Shown here in pieces: positions 1 to 5,825 of a stretch of DNA of 7,407 bases. Made by a program: the position numbers and the translations under genes. The stretch is taken from contig CP070758.1 of assembly GCA_020348925.1 (NCBI GenBank), forward strand, positions 200,574 through 207,980. Direction: 5' to 3'. Every line of letters begins with the position of its first letter. Position 1 is the first letter of the stretch. The DNA comes from Gemmatimonadota bacterium. Its GTDB lineage: Bacteria > JBHIER01 > G020348925. The notes beneath the pieces were generated by a model. That model worked only from the letters and a program-made list of their open reading frames with translations. It did no database searches and was not told where the DNA came from.

Positions 1-276
1 GATCTGTTGCCGGCCGAGTACGGTCTGGCTCAGAACTACCCGAACCCGTTCAACCCGGTGACGTCGATCGCCTACAGTCTGCCTCAGGCGGCCAAGGTCA
101 AGGTGGTTGTCTACAACACCCTGGGACAGATTGTGTCAGAGCTGGTGAACACCGATCAGGAGGCCGGGCATCACGTGGTCAAGTGGGATGCCCGGGATCT
201 GGCCAGCGGCGTCTACTTTTACCGGATCGAGGCCAACGACTTCACGGCCACCCGGCGGATGGTGCTGATGAAGTAA
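1..276 (+). CDS. C-terminal end of a secreted protein with a T9SS type A sorting domain (5' truncated by the window)
   Basis: Frame 1 is open from the first base to the TAA at 274-276, so 91 residues of a longer protein are visible and the real start lies upstream. The visible part is essentially all sorting domain. It has the N-terminal signature NYPNPFNP (residues about 12-19), a beta-rich middle with the VYNTLGQ segment, the SGVYFYRI strand motif, and a short basic and hydrophobic end, RRMVLMK. In T9SS cargo of the FCB group this domain directs passage across the outer membrane and is usually cleaved or anchored afterwards. The functional part of the cargo lies outside the window, so its role cannot be stated. 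An internal TTG at 7 could be mistaken for a start, but it has no ribosome site and sits inside the domain. The gene is followed by an intrinsic terminator and is unrelated to the arsenic operon downstream. Confidence 0.9.
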   Translation, partial: DLLPAEYGLAQNYPNPFNPVTSIAYSLPQAAKVKVVVYNTLGQIVSELVNTDQEAGHHVVKWDARDLASGVYFYRIEANDFTATRRMVLMK

Positions 277-330
277 AGTGCAATTCATGCTCTGGGGAGA
301 TGGTCTCCCGGAGTGTTGAATATAGGGAGA

Positions 331-367
331 AAGCCGCCCTGGTTTCAAGACCGGAGCGGCTTTTTTT
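331..367 (+). terminator. Rho-independent terminator of the T9SS-cargo gene
   Basis: The arms AAGCCGC (331-337) and GCGGCTT (356-362) pair perfectly. They are extended inward by CC/GG and GGT/ACC pairing around a bulged T and a small loop. Seven Ts follow at 361-367. The hairpin starts 54 bases after the stop codon at 276 and matches the classical GC stem plus U tract. It separates the T9SS gene from the downstream transcription units. Confidence 0.88.
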
Positions 368-553
368 ATATTGATGTTGAGGTATAGCGCCGTGCAACTA
401 TTTTTGGATTAATGTGCTTCCATATCTTTTGAGAAAGACTTCAGAAGTTATCAAAACTTCGGAAATCTGACACGTAATGGAAAATCCTGACCTGTCACCA
501 TCCTTTCCTGTTTTTCAATGTGATTTTCAAAAGCCTGCGAAACATAAAAAAGT
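368..553. other. Intergenic stretch without a gene
   Basis: No reading frame with a start and ribosome site is convincing here. The sequence is AT-rich. The only structure seen is a short hairpin, GAAGTT (444-449) pairing with AACTTC (455-460) around a five-base loop, with no T tract. The stretch ends at the promoter of the small gene at 605. Confidence 0.5.
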
Positions 554-582
554 TTGACACAGGCGACTTCCCGTCATACATT
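554..582 (+). promoter_or_regulatory. Sigma70-like promoter of the small gene at 605
   Basis: A perfect -35 box TTGACA (554-559) is followed after 17 bases by TACATT (577-582), which matches TATAAT at four of six positions. Transcription would start near 589, leaving a very short leader with the ribosome site AAAGGTG (594-600), four bases from the ATG at 605. Hexamer quality and spacing are seen directly. Activity is inferred, and FCB-group bacteria may use somewhat different promoter consensus sequences. Confidence 0.55.
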
Positions 583-604
583 TCCTTTTGTATAAAGGTG
601 TACT

Positions 605-862
605 ATGACAGCAGAGAACATACATCCCGCTGAAGTCATAAGTTATTCCGGCTACAGGGGTGAAGAGCGTCCTGCATCCTTTGTGTGGAAAGGGACACGT
701 CTGCAAGTTGAAGAGGTGGCAGAGCGGTGGCTGGAGAGGGGTGCAGTCGATGGTGGGAGTGAGAAGAGATACTTTCGCGTCAAAGCGGACGATGCACAAG
801 GCTATATTCTCTTTTACGATACTGACCAGGATCAATGGTTTGTGAGCGAACGGCAATCGTGA
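605..862 (+). CDS. Small conserved-looking protein of unknown function (85 aa)
   Basis: The ATG at 605 has a ribosome site AAAGGTG four bases upstream and a good promoter just before it, so a real gene is likely. The 85-residue product is acidic, has no signal peptide or membrane segment, and should be cytoplasmic. The N-terminal part reads EVISYSGYRGEERPASF, followed by a segment with VEEVAERWLE and a C-terminal beta-like part with YFRVKADD and GYILFYD ending near QWFV. This overall pattern (a beta hairpin, an RW-containing helix, then a YFxV strand and an aromatic end) recalls small uncharacterised bacterial proteins of the DUF6504 kind. That resemblance is from memory and is weak. The gene lies just upstream of the arsR promoter but has its own promoter, so it is probably not part of the arsenic operon. 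No function is proposed. Confidence 0.72.
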   Translation: MTAENIHPAEVISYSGYRGEERPASFVWKGTRLQVEEVAERWLERGAVDGGSEKRYFRVKADDAQGYILFYDTDQDQWFVSERQS

Positions 863-922
863 GTGATTTCGACTTATCAAAGAATTGATTTTCCTCAAGA
901 GAAGTTGCACAAGAGAAAAGAG

Positions 923-951
923 TTGACATGAACAGTGGCGGGTGTTATATT
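923..951 (+). promoter_or_regulatory. Promoter of the arsenic/thioredoxin operon
   Basis: A perfect -35 TTGACA (923-928), a 17-base spacer, and the -10 TATATT (946-951), five of six to consensus. The predicted start point, near 958, directly abuts the palindromic operator at 960-979. Repressor binding there would block RNA polymerase, the usual ArsR arrangement. This is the strongest promoter-like sequence in the window. Confidence 0.75.
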
Positions 952-959
952 TCAAAATT

Positions 960-979
960 ATATGAACATATATTCATAT
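960..979 (+). promoter_or_regulatory. ArsR/SmtB-type operator palindrome
   Basis: ATATGAA (960-966) is mirrored by TTCATAT (973-979) around the six-base centre CATATA. Nine of the ten base pairs of the 20-bp dyad match. This agrees with the known operator pattern of the ArsR/SmtB family (TGAA, six bases, TTCA, as in CzrA- and SmtB-type sites). It sits between the -10 box and the arsR ribosome site AAGGAG at 989-994, so it would be a self-regulated operator for the ArsR encoded immediately downstream. Confidence 0.8.
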
Positions 980-1000
980 GATCATTTTAAGGAGACATAC

Positions 1001-1372
1001 ATGAGAGATACGTTGCAGGTGTTTAAAGCCTTGTCCGACGAAACGAGACTCAGAATCCTGCACTTGCTTCAGAAACAGGAACTGTGCGTGTGTGAATTGG
1101 TGGAGATCCTGGAAATGGAACAGTCGAGGGTCTCTCATCAGCTCCAGATTCTGAAAAACGCACGTCTCGTGAACGACCGCAGAGAGCGGAAATGGATTGT
1201 CTATTCGTTAAACATTCGAGATGACGATTCTTGGAATCGAGATGTTTTTCGTCTTTTAAAGACGTTTCTTGATAAGGATGAGATCGTCGAGGAGGATGAA
1301 CGTCGTCTGAAACTCTGTTTGAAGAGTGATGTTCGGGAACGATGTCACACATTGGAGAGTGTCAGGAAGTGA
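1001..1372 (+). CDS. arsR: ArsR-family arsenite-responsive transcriptional repressor (123 aa)
   Basis: This is a winged helix-turn-helix repressor that represses the operon and releases DNA on binding As(III) or Sb(III). The N-terminal helix [16 protein letters not shown] is typical of the family. It is followed by ELCVCEL, the alpha-3 metal-binding box, with Cys29 and Cys31 as expected arsenite thiolate ligands. The recognition region [17 protein letters not shown] comes next, and the wing includes RKWIVYSL. Two further cysteines near the C-terminus (106 and 115) could supply a third ligand, but that is uncertain. The ATG at 1001 was chosen because AAGGAG lies six bases upstream. An in-frame upstream start at 935 would translate through the -10 box and operator, giving a non-family N-terminus. 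The stop codon overlaps the GTG start of acr3, suggesting translational coupling. Length is normal for the family. Confidence 0.93.
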   Translation: MRDTLQVFKALSDETRLRILHLLQKQELCVCELVEILEMEQSRVSHQLQILKNARLVNDRRERKWIVYSLNIRDDDSWNRDVFRLLKTFLDKDEIVEEDERRLKLCLKSDVRERCHTLESVRK

Positions 1373-2562
1373 ATTCGGAACCTGTTCGTAGGTTGAGCAT
1401 ATTTGAACACTATCTCACGCTCTGGGTTGCGTTGTGTATTGTTGCAGGTATCGGCCTTGGAAAAATCGCCCCACAGGTAGCCGCGGAGTTGGACGGCCTG
1501 GCCATTTTCGTGGGTGGTGCACCTGTTGTATCCATCCCCATCGCCGCTTGCCTTTTCTTCATGATGTATCCCATCATGGTCAAGATCGATTTTGCAGAGG
1601 TCATTCAGGCCGGAAAGAGCGGAAAGCCGGTGGGTCTCACGCTGTTTGTCAATTGGGCCCTCAAACCCTTTACGATGTATGCCATTGCTCTTTTTTTCCT
1701 GGGTGTTGTGTTCCGCGGACTCATCGGGACGGAGGCTGTGGACCTGGTCAAGATGCCCTTCGGTCTTGATCTGCCGGTGGGATCGAGCCACGGTGCCGGG
1801 ACGGTGGTGCTTGTCGACGGTGTGAAAATGCTCCAGGTACCGCTGTGGCGGAGCTATCTGGCCGGATGCATCCTGTTGGGCGTTGCACCGTGCACTGCCA
1901 TGGTCCTGGTTTGGGGTTACCTAGCCAAGGGAAACGACGGACATACCCTCGTCATGGTGGCCATAAACTCATTGACCATGCTCCTTCTGTATGGAGTGTT
2001 GGGTGGATTTCTTCTCGGTGTGGGAAGGCTGCCCGTACCGTGGCAGGCGCTCCTTCTGTCCATAGGAATCTATGTGGCGCTCCCGCTGGTGGCCGGTTTT
2101 TTCACGCGGAAGTGGATTATTGCGATGAAGGGGGAAAACTGGTTCAGAGACAAGTTTCTTCATATTCTGACCCCAGTCACCATAGCGGCGCTCCTGGTTA
2201 CCCTTGTCCTTCTCTTTTCGTTCAAAGGGGATGTGATCCTGTCAAATCCGCTGACCATCCTGTGGGTCGCTATTCCACTGTTCATCCAGACCAATCTCAT
2301 TTTCTGGGTGGCCTACGGGTTGGCCAGACTTCTCAACTTGACATACAGAGATGCCGCGCCTTCGGCCATAATCGGGGCATCCAACCACTTTGAGGTGGCC
2401 ATTGCCACTGCTACGATGCTGTTCGGCCTTTCCTCCGGAGCCGCCCTGGCAACCGTGGTGGGGGTCCTCATTGAGGTGCCGGTGATGCTCATGCTGGTTT
2501 CAATCTGTAAGCGGACAAGCCACTGGTTTTCTGAGTTTTCACCGCAACCTCCACCGGTATAA
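1369..2562 (+). CDS. acr3: ACR3-family arsenite efflux transporter (397 aa)
   Basis: This is an inner-membrane carrier of the BART superfamily that expels As(III), usually in exchange for protons. The hydrophobic profile fits about ten membrane segments. The family signature [12 protein letters not shown] places the essential cysteine at 175 in the fourth segment. [13 protein letters not shown] carries the conserved glutamate (342) of the ninth segment, followed by [19 protein letters not shown] near the end. The GTG at 1369 is preferred. It forms a four-base GTGA overlap with the arsR stop, has GGAGAG (1354-1359) nine bases upstream, and leaves the usual short N-terminus before [10 protein letters not shown]. 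An in-frame ATG at 1342 (406 aa) is possible but has a weaker ribosome site. Most ACR3 proteins are around 350 residues. The extra length here is largely in about 40 residues between the third and fourth segments (residues 118-157) and in a polar tail. Substrate assignment follows from the family and from arsR next door. Confidence 0.94.
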   Translation: MNSEPVRRLSIFEHYLTLWVALCIVAGIGLGKIAPQVAAELDGLAIFVGGAPVVSIPIAACLFFMMYPIMVKIDFAEVIQAGKSGKPVGLTLFVNWALKPFTMYAIALFFLGVVFRGLIGTEAVDLVKMPFGLDLPVGSSHGAGTVVLVDGVKMLQVPLWRSYLAGCILLGVAPCTAMVLVWGYLAKGNDGHTLVMVAINSLTMLLLYGVLGGFLLGVGRLPVPWQALLLSIGIYVALPLVAGFFTRKWIIAMKGENWFRDKFLHILTPVTIAALLVTLVLLFSFKGDVILSNPLTILWVAIPLFIQTNLIFWVAYGLARLLNLTYRDAAPSAIIGASNHFEVAIATATMLFGLSSGAALATVVGVLIEVPVMLMLVSICKRTSHWFSEFSPQPPPV

Positions 2563-2621
2563 GGAGAAACCGATCTGAAGATTCGAAAAACCAGGGTTCT
2601 GGATAAGGATTGATAGTATCC

Positions 2622-3791
2622 ATGAGGGAAAGAACAAAACTGGCATTGTTTCTCATCGTCTTCGCTGTTGCCTACTTTTTGCCGATTCAGAGTGTCAGAG
2701 TACAATCGGCCATTGTCGAGGCTTTCCACTTACTTCGGGAGTACGCCCGAGAGCACGTTCTCTTCTGTCTGGTACCCGCCTTCTTTATTGCCGGGGCCAT
2801 CTCTGTATTCGTCAGTCAAACGTCGGTGACGAAATATTTCGGCGCTGGCGCTAAGAAAGTTCTCTCGTACAGTATCGCCTCGGTTTCCGGAACGATCCTG
2901 GCCGTCTGTTCCTGTACAGTGCTGCCATTGTTCGCAGGTATTTATAAAAGGGGGGCAGGCCTCGGACCGGCCACGGCTTTCCTGTACTCAGGGCCGGCCA
3001 TAAATATACTGGCCATCATTCTCACGGCAAGGGTATTGGGTTGGGAGCTGGGTATTGCCCGGGCAGTTGGAGCCATTGTTTTCGCCGTTGTCATCGGGTT
3101 GCTCATGGCGGCCATCTACAGAAAGGAGGAACAGCTGGGAACAGCTCAGACAGTTTCTCTCGATTCAGAGGGAGAAAAACGACCGCTGTGGAAGAACGGT
3201 CTCTATTTCCTGACCCTGATTCTTATCCTCATCTTCGCGGCCTGGGGTAAGCCGAGAGAGTCCGTTGGCTTCTGGAACGCAATCTACAACGTTCACTGGA
3301 TCCTAACTGGTGTTACCCTGTTATTTCTTTTTCTGGAACTTGTTTTCTGGTTCAGGAAGGATGAATTGGGTGAGTGGGTGGAGGGAACCTGGTTCTTCAC
3401 CAAGCAGATCCTTCCCCTTCTTTTTGCGGGTGTTCTGGTCGCCGGGTTCCTGATGGGTCGTCCAAATACTGATAGCGGATTGATTCCTGCCAGGTATATT
3501 GCTGACTTGGTCGGCGGGAATTCCTTTAAAGCAAACGTTCTCGCTTCAGTATCCGGTGCGTTGATGTATTTTGCCACTCTAACCGAAGTACCTATACTTC
3601 AGGGACTTTTGGGTTCCGGGATGGGGAAGGGTCCTGCCTTAGCTCTTCTGCTTGCCGGACCAGCCCTGAGTCTGCCCTATATGCTTGTCATACGAAGTGT
3701 CATTGGAACAAAGAAAACAGTGACCTTTGTTATACTGGTGATTGCAATGGCTACGATTACTGGGATGGTATTCGGAGCAGCCTGGAGGTGA
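2622..3791 (+). CDS. PF03773/COG0701 permease, ArsP-like (389 aa)
   Basis: This is a polytopic inner-membrane permease with roughly eight to ten predicted segments. Residues 86-130 hold the family core: SVSGTILAVCSCTVLPLF with Cys96-Ser-Cys98, then a GAGLGPATAFLYSGPAINIL block. A weaker copy of the same layout occurs in the second half (SGALMYFATLTEVPILQG, then GKGPALALLLAGPALSLP), indicating an internal duplication. The second copy has TLTE in place of the cysteines. Members of COG0701 include ArsP, which exports trivalent organoarsenicals, and other proposed metal exporters. Sitting between acr3 and a thioredoxin gene, an arsenic-related efflux role is likely, but the substrate cannot be read from sequence. 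The start is ATG 2622, with AAGGA (2605-2609) twelve bases upstream; an in-frame TTG at 2610 directly touches that site and is unlikely. The 59-base gap after acr3 shows no terminator. Confidence 0.88.
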   Translation: MRERTKLALFLIVFAVAYFLPIQSVRVQSAIVEAFHLLREYAREHVLFCLVPAFFIAGAISVFVSQTSVTKYFGAGAKKVLSYSIASVSGTILAVCSCTVLPLFAGIYKRGAGLGPATAFLYSGPAINILAIILTARVLGWELGIARAVGAIVFAVVIGLLMAAIYRKEEQLGTAQTVSLDSEGEKRPLWKNGLYFLTLILILIFAAWGKPRESVGFWNAIYNVHWILTGVTLLFLFLELVFWFRKDELGEWVEGTWFFTKQILPLLFAGVLVAGFLMGRPNTDSGLIPARYIADLVGGNSFKANVLASVSGALMYFATLTEVPILQGLLGSGMGKGPALALLLAGPALSLPYMLVIRSVIGTKKTVTFVILVIAMATITGMVFGAAWR

Positions 3792-3798
3792 TACTGAT

Positions 3799-4290
3799 AT
3801 GGAAGGTGTGACCATGATACGGATCGGTGGAGTTGAAATCGGGATTCTGGATCTGGACATATCCTTTGAAGAGATCAAACAACTCAATATTCATAATGAG
3901 GATGAACTGAAACGGGCTATTTTCCAGGAAATCAAGAAGAGAAATTATGTCCCGTCTTCCAAGGAGGAAGAATATACTGACGGACTCTATAAGGCATACA
4001 GAAAATTCATGGGAGAGAAGGTTGAGGAAGAGTATGAAGGATTGGAGATCAAGATTCTGGGGCCGGGGTGCGCCCGGTGCGACAAGCTTGAGCAGGATGT
4101 GCGCACCATTTTAACGGAACTCAATATTGCCGCTGAGGTACTGCATGTCCGCGATCCGATGGCCATTGCCGACTACGGTATCATCGGCACACCCGCACTT
4201 GTGGTCAACGGGATCATCAAATCGGCCGGAAAAGTACCGAATCGAGACGATATTGTGAAATGGATTACTGAAATCCAAAACAAATCATAA
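3799..4290 (+). CDS. Thioredoxin-fold redox-active disulfide protein with an N-terminal helical module (163 aa)
   Basis: The C-terminal 80 residues are a small thioredoxin of the redox-active disulfide protein 2 / Thioredoxin_3 type. It begins LEIKILGPGCARC with active-site Cys91 and Cys94, has the cis-proline motif GTPALVVNG at about 130-138, and ends in a basic helix DDIVKWI. The first 80 residues are not thioredoxin. A short beta-like start (MIRIGGVEIGILDLD) is followed by charged helices with SFEEIKQL, NEDELKRAIFQEIKKRNY and a tyrosine- and glutamate-rich stretch. There is no signal peptide, so it should be cytoplasmic. ATG 3799 has GGAGGTG (3784-3790) eight bases upstream, overlapping the permease stop codon. 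ATG 3814, with GGAAGGTG five bases upstream, is a credible alternative. The neighbours suggest it hands electrons to CcdA or services the permease; both are inference. Confidence 0.87.
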   Translation: MEGVTMIRIGGVEIGILDLDISFEEIKQLNIHNEDELKRAIFQEIKKRNYVPSSKEEEYTDGLYKAYRKFMGEKVEEEYEGLEIKILGPGCARCDKLEQDVRTILTELNIAAEVLHVRDPMAIADYGIIGTPALVVNGIIKSAGKVPNRDDIVKWITEIQNKS

Positions 4291-4320
4291 GACTTTGATC
4301 AGCAAGGAATAGATGGGACC

Positions 4321-5013
4321 ATGGAAAACATGTTGAACAACGCCAACGAGCTCATTCATACCAATCCCTGGCTTGCCTTCGTCGCCGTCTTTGTGGGCGG
4401 ACTCCTGACCGCCTCCAATCCCTGTGTTCTGGCCATGATTCCTCTCACCATAGGTTTTGTGGGAGGGACGAAGGAGATCGCGGGATTCAGGAAGGCGTTC
4501 TCCTTTTCCTTCGTTTTTGTGCTCGGGCTGGCCATAACCTTTACAATCCTGGGAATCATAGCGGCCCTTGCCGGGAGGCTTTTAGGAGATGTCGGAAGCT
4601 ACTGGAAATATATCGTCGCCGGTGTGTGTTTCGTTATGGGAATCCACCTCATGGAACTCTTCCGCTTTCAGATCCCCGGCGTGGGCGCTGTGCGTCCGAA
4701 ACGCGGGGGCATTATCGGTGCGTTCTTTCTTGGTCTTCTGTTTGGTGTTGTCTCCACTCCGTGCGCGGCACCCATTCTGGTCGTTCTTTTGGCCTTTATC
4801 GCGGCCAAGGGAAATGTTATGTATGGCGCACTGCTCCTACTCGTATATGCCCTGGGACATTGCGTTCTCATCCTGGTGGCTGGCACCTCCGTCGGTCTGG
4901 CCAAGGGCTTGCTCGAAGCGAGGGGATTGCGTCGAGCCACGAATCTGCTGAGAAAAGGGGCGGGAGGCCTCATTATTCTGGTGGGTCTCTATTTTCTGTT
5001 CATGTCTCCTTGA
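4321..5013 (+). CDS. ccdA: CcdA-type cytochrome c biogenesis / thiol-disulfide electron transfer protein (230 aa)
   Basis: This is a six-segment inner-membrane protein of the CcdA/DsbD-beta family, which carries electrons from cytoplasmic thioredoxin to periplasmic thiol proteins. The two diagnostic cysteines are present: Cys35 in ASNPCVLAMIP in the first segment and Cys148 in STPCAAPILVVLL in the fourth. Paired glycine-rich hydrophobic stretches and a length of 230 residues fit the short CcdA form rather than full DsbD. The start ATG 4321 has AAGGA at 4304-4308, somewhat distant at twelve bases. It lies 30 bases after the thioredoxin gene and directly before two exported thioredoxin lipoproteins. 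The natural reading is therefore that it links the cytoplasmic and extracytoplasmic members of this operon, not cytochrome c maturation, for which no other gene is present. Confidence 0.92.
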   Translation: MENMLNNANELIHTNPWLAFVAVFVGGLLTASNPCVLAMIPLTIGFVGGTKEIAGFRKAFSFSFVFVLGLAITFTILGIIAALAGRLLGDVGSYWKYIVAGVCFVMGIHLMELFRFQIPGVGAVRPKRGGIIGAFFLGLLFGVVSTPCAAPILVVLLAFIAAKGNVMYGALLLLVYALGHCVLILVAGTSVGLAKGLLEARGLRRATNLLRKGAGGLIILVGLYFLFMSP

Positions 5014-5062
5014 ACGTGTAGGTTTATTATTAAATATCGTGGATTCGGAGTAAAATAATACT

Positions 5063-5575
5063 GTGCGAAATATACTACAGTCATCATTTCCTGTTTTCTT
5101 TTTCTTTGTTTTGACGATAGAAATCTTTTCCGCCCTGTTTTCATGTGAAAAGAACAACCCGGAGAAACGGAGTGAAAACGGTCCCGAGGATGCTGTCGTT
5201 GTGGACGTCGTCGGTGAGGATTCGCACGGCGACAGTGTTACTGCAGAGTACCTCCACGAGATAATCCACAGCGGTCGCAAAGTTCTGCTCAACTTCTGCT
5301 ACTGCTGCGACTGCAAGATTACGAAACCCATGCTGCAAAACGCTGTCGAGAAGTATGCCCTTCCTGTGACGGTGATCACTGTGGATGTGATGGAGCATTT
5401 CGATCTGGCCGATGCGTATGGCGTGAAGCAAAGTCCCTTGTACATTCTTTTTAATGAGAGGGGCGAAAAGACGGACACGTTGTATGGCTTTACGGAGAAT
5501 GATTTTATGGATTCGAAAGAGGTCCAGGAATGGTTGAAGAACGGTGTTCTGGAATCCGAAAGGGGGTTGAAGTGA
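5063..5575 (+). CDS. Predicted lipoprotein with thioredoxin fold and CYCCDC cysteine cluster (170 aa)
   Basis: The N-terminus has one basic residue, a long hydrophobic run with four phenylalanines, and a lipobox-like LFSC (Cys28), followed by a polar linker. This predicts an exported, lipid-anchored protein facing the periplasm. Glu20 within the hydrophobic run is unusual and lowers confidence in the signal. The thioredoxin-like domain covers about residues 60-165: LLNFCYCCDCK with Cys79, 81, 82 and 84 at the active-site position, a DVMEHFDLADAYGVKQSP segment with the cis-proline, and the LYILFNERGE strand. Ordinary thioredoxins have WCxxC, so four cysteines in six residues is atypical and could bind a metal or metalloid. 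GTG 5063 has GGAG twelve bases upstream, and no better start is seen. The stop overlaps the next gene's GTG start. Likely a partner of CcdA (inference). Confidence 0.83.
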   Translation: MRNILQSSFPVFFFFVLTIEIFSALFSCEKNNPEKRSENGPEDAVVVDVVGEDSHGDSVTAEYLHEIIHSGRKVLLNFCYCCDCKITKPMLQNAVEKYALPVTVITVDVMEHFDLADAYGVKQSPLYILFNERGEKTDTLYGFTENDFMDSKEVQEWLKNGVLESERGLK

Positions 5576-5811
5576 AGATCGAAGTCTTCGGGCCCGGGTG
5601 TGCCAAATGCACCGCCACGGCGAAGTATGCGCACGAGGCTGTGGCCGAATTGGGTCTTGATGCCGAAGTCGTTAAGGTGGAGAAACTCGACGAGATTATG
5701 AAACGAGGTGTCCTTATGACTCCTGCGGTCTTTATCGACGGGAAAAAATACAGTGAAGGAAAAATGGTAAAAAAAGACCAAATCAAGGAGTGGATACGGT
5801 CCGGAATGTAA
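5572..5811 (+). CDS. Small redox-active disulfide protein, thioredoxin family (79 aa)
   Basis: This compact glutaredoxin-sized thioredoxin-fold protein begins MKIEVFGPGCAKC, with Cys10 and Cys13. It has VLMTPAVFIDG with the cis-proline at 51 and ends in a basic helix KKDQIKEWI. This is the redox-active disulfide protein 2 architecture, complete at 79 residues. It resembles the C-terminal domain of the protein at 3799 (GPGCxxC, TPA, IxxWI), so the two are paralogues. No signal peptide or membrane segment is present, so it is probably cytoplasmic even though the genes on both sides encode predicted exported lipoproteins. The GTG at 5572 was chosen over an in-frame ATG at 5530. It starts exactly at the domain, overlaps the preceding stop as GTGA, and has a G-rich ribosome site (5562-5566) five bases upstream. 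It could donate electrons to CcdA (inference). Confidence 0.88.
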   Translation: MKIEVFGPGCAKCTATAKYAHEAVAELGLDAEVVKVEKLDEIMKRGVLMTPAVFIDGKKYSEGKMVKKDQIKEWIRSGM

Positions 5812-5825
5812 CAAGGGGAAGGAAT

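Noticed and set aside
444-460. Short hairpin GAAGTT/AACTTC as a terminator or regulatory element
   Set aside because: Six base pairs, AT-rich, with no T tract and well after the real terminator at 331-367; likely by chance.
527-955. 142-codon minus-strand open frame
   Set aside because: It runs antisense through the well-supported small gene at 605-862 and its promoter; its translation is Cys/Leu/Ser-rich and shows no recognisable domain.
935-1000. Longer arsR start at 935
   Set aside because: It would place coding sequence over the -10 box and operator and add residues foreign to the family; ATG 1001 has a well-placed AAGGAG.
1345-1791. 148-codon minus-strand open frame within acr3
   Set aside because: Antisense to a clear ACR3 reading frame, with a low-complexity basic and histidine-rich translation; a coding shadow.
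1845-2393. 182-codon plus-strand frame inside acr3
   Set aside because: Lies in another frame of acr3; its translation is rich in Gly, Arg, His, Cys and Ser and has no domain, while the overlapping frame carries all ACR3 motifs.
3742-3798. Longer start at 3742 for the thioredoxin-fold gene
   Set aside because: It lies inside the permease end without a ribosome site, whereas ATG 3799 follows GGAGGTG at eight bases.
5299-5814. 171-codon minus-strand open frame
   Set aside because: Antisense to two thioredoxin-fold genes whose active-site motifs and ribosome sites are clear; the reverse frame has no supported start signals.
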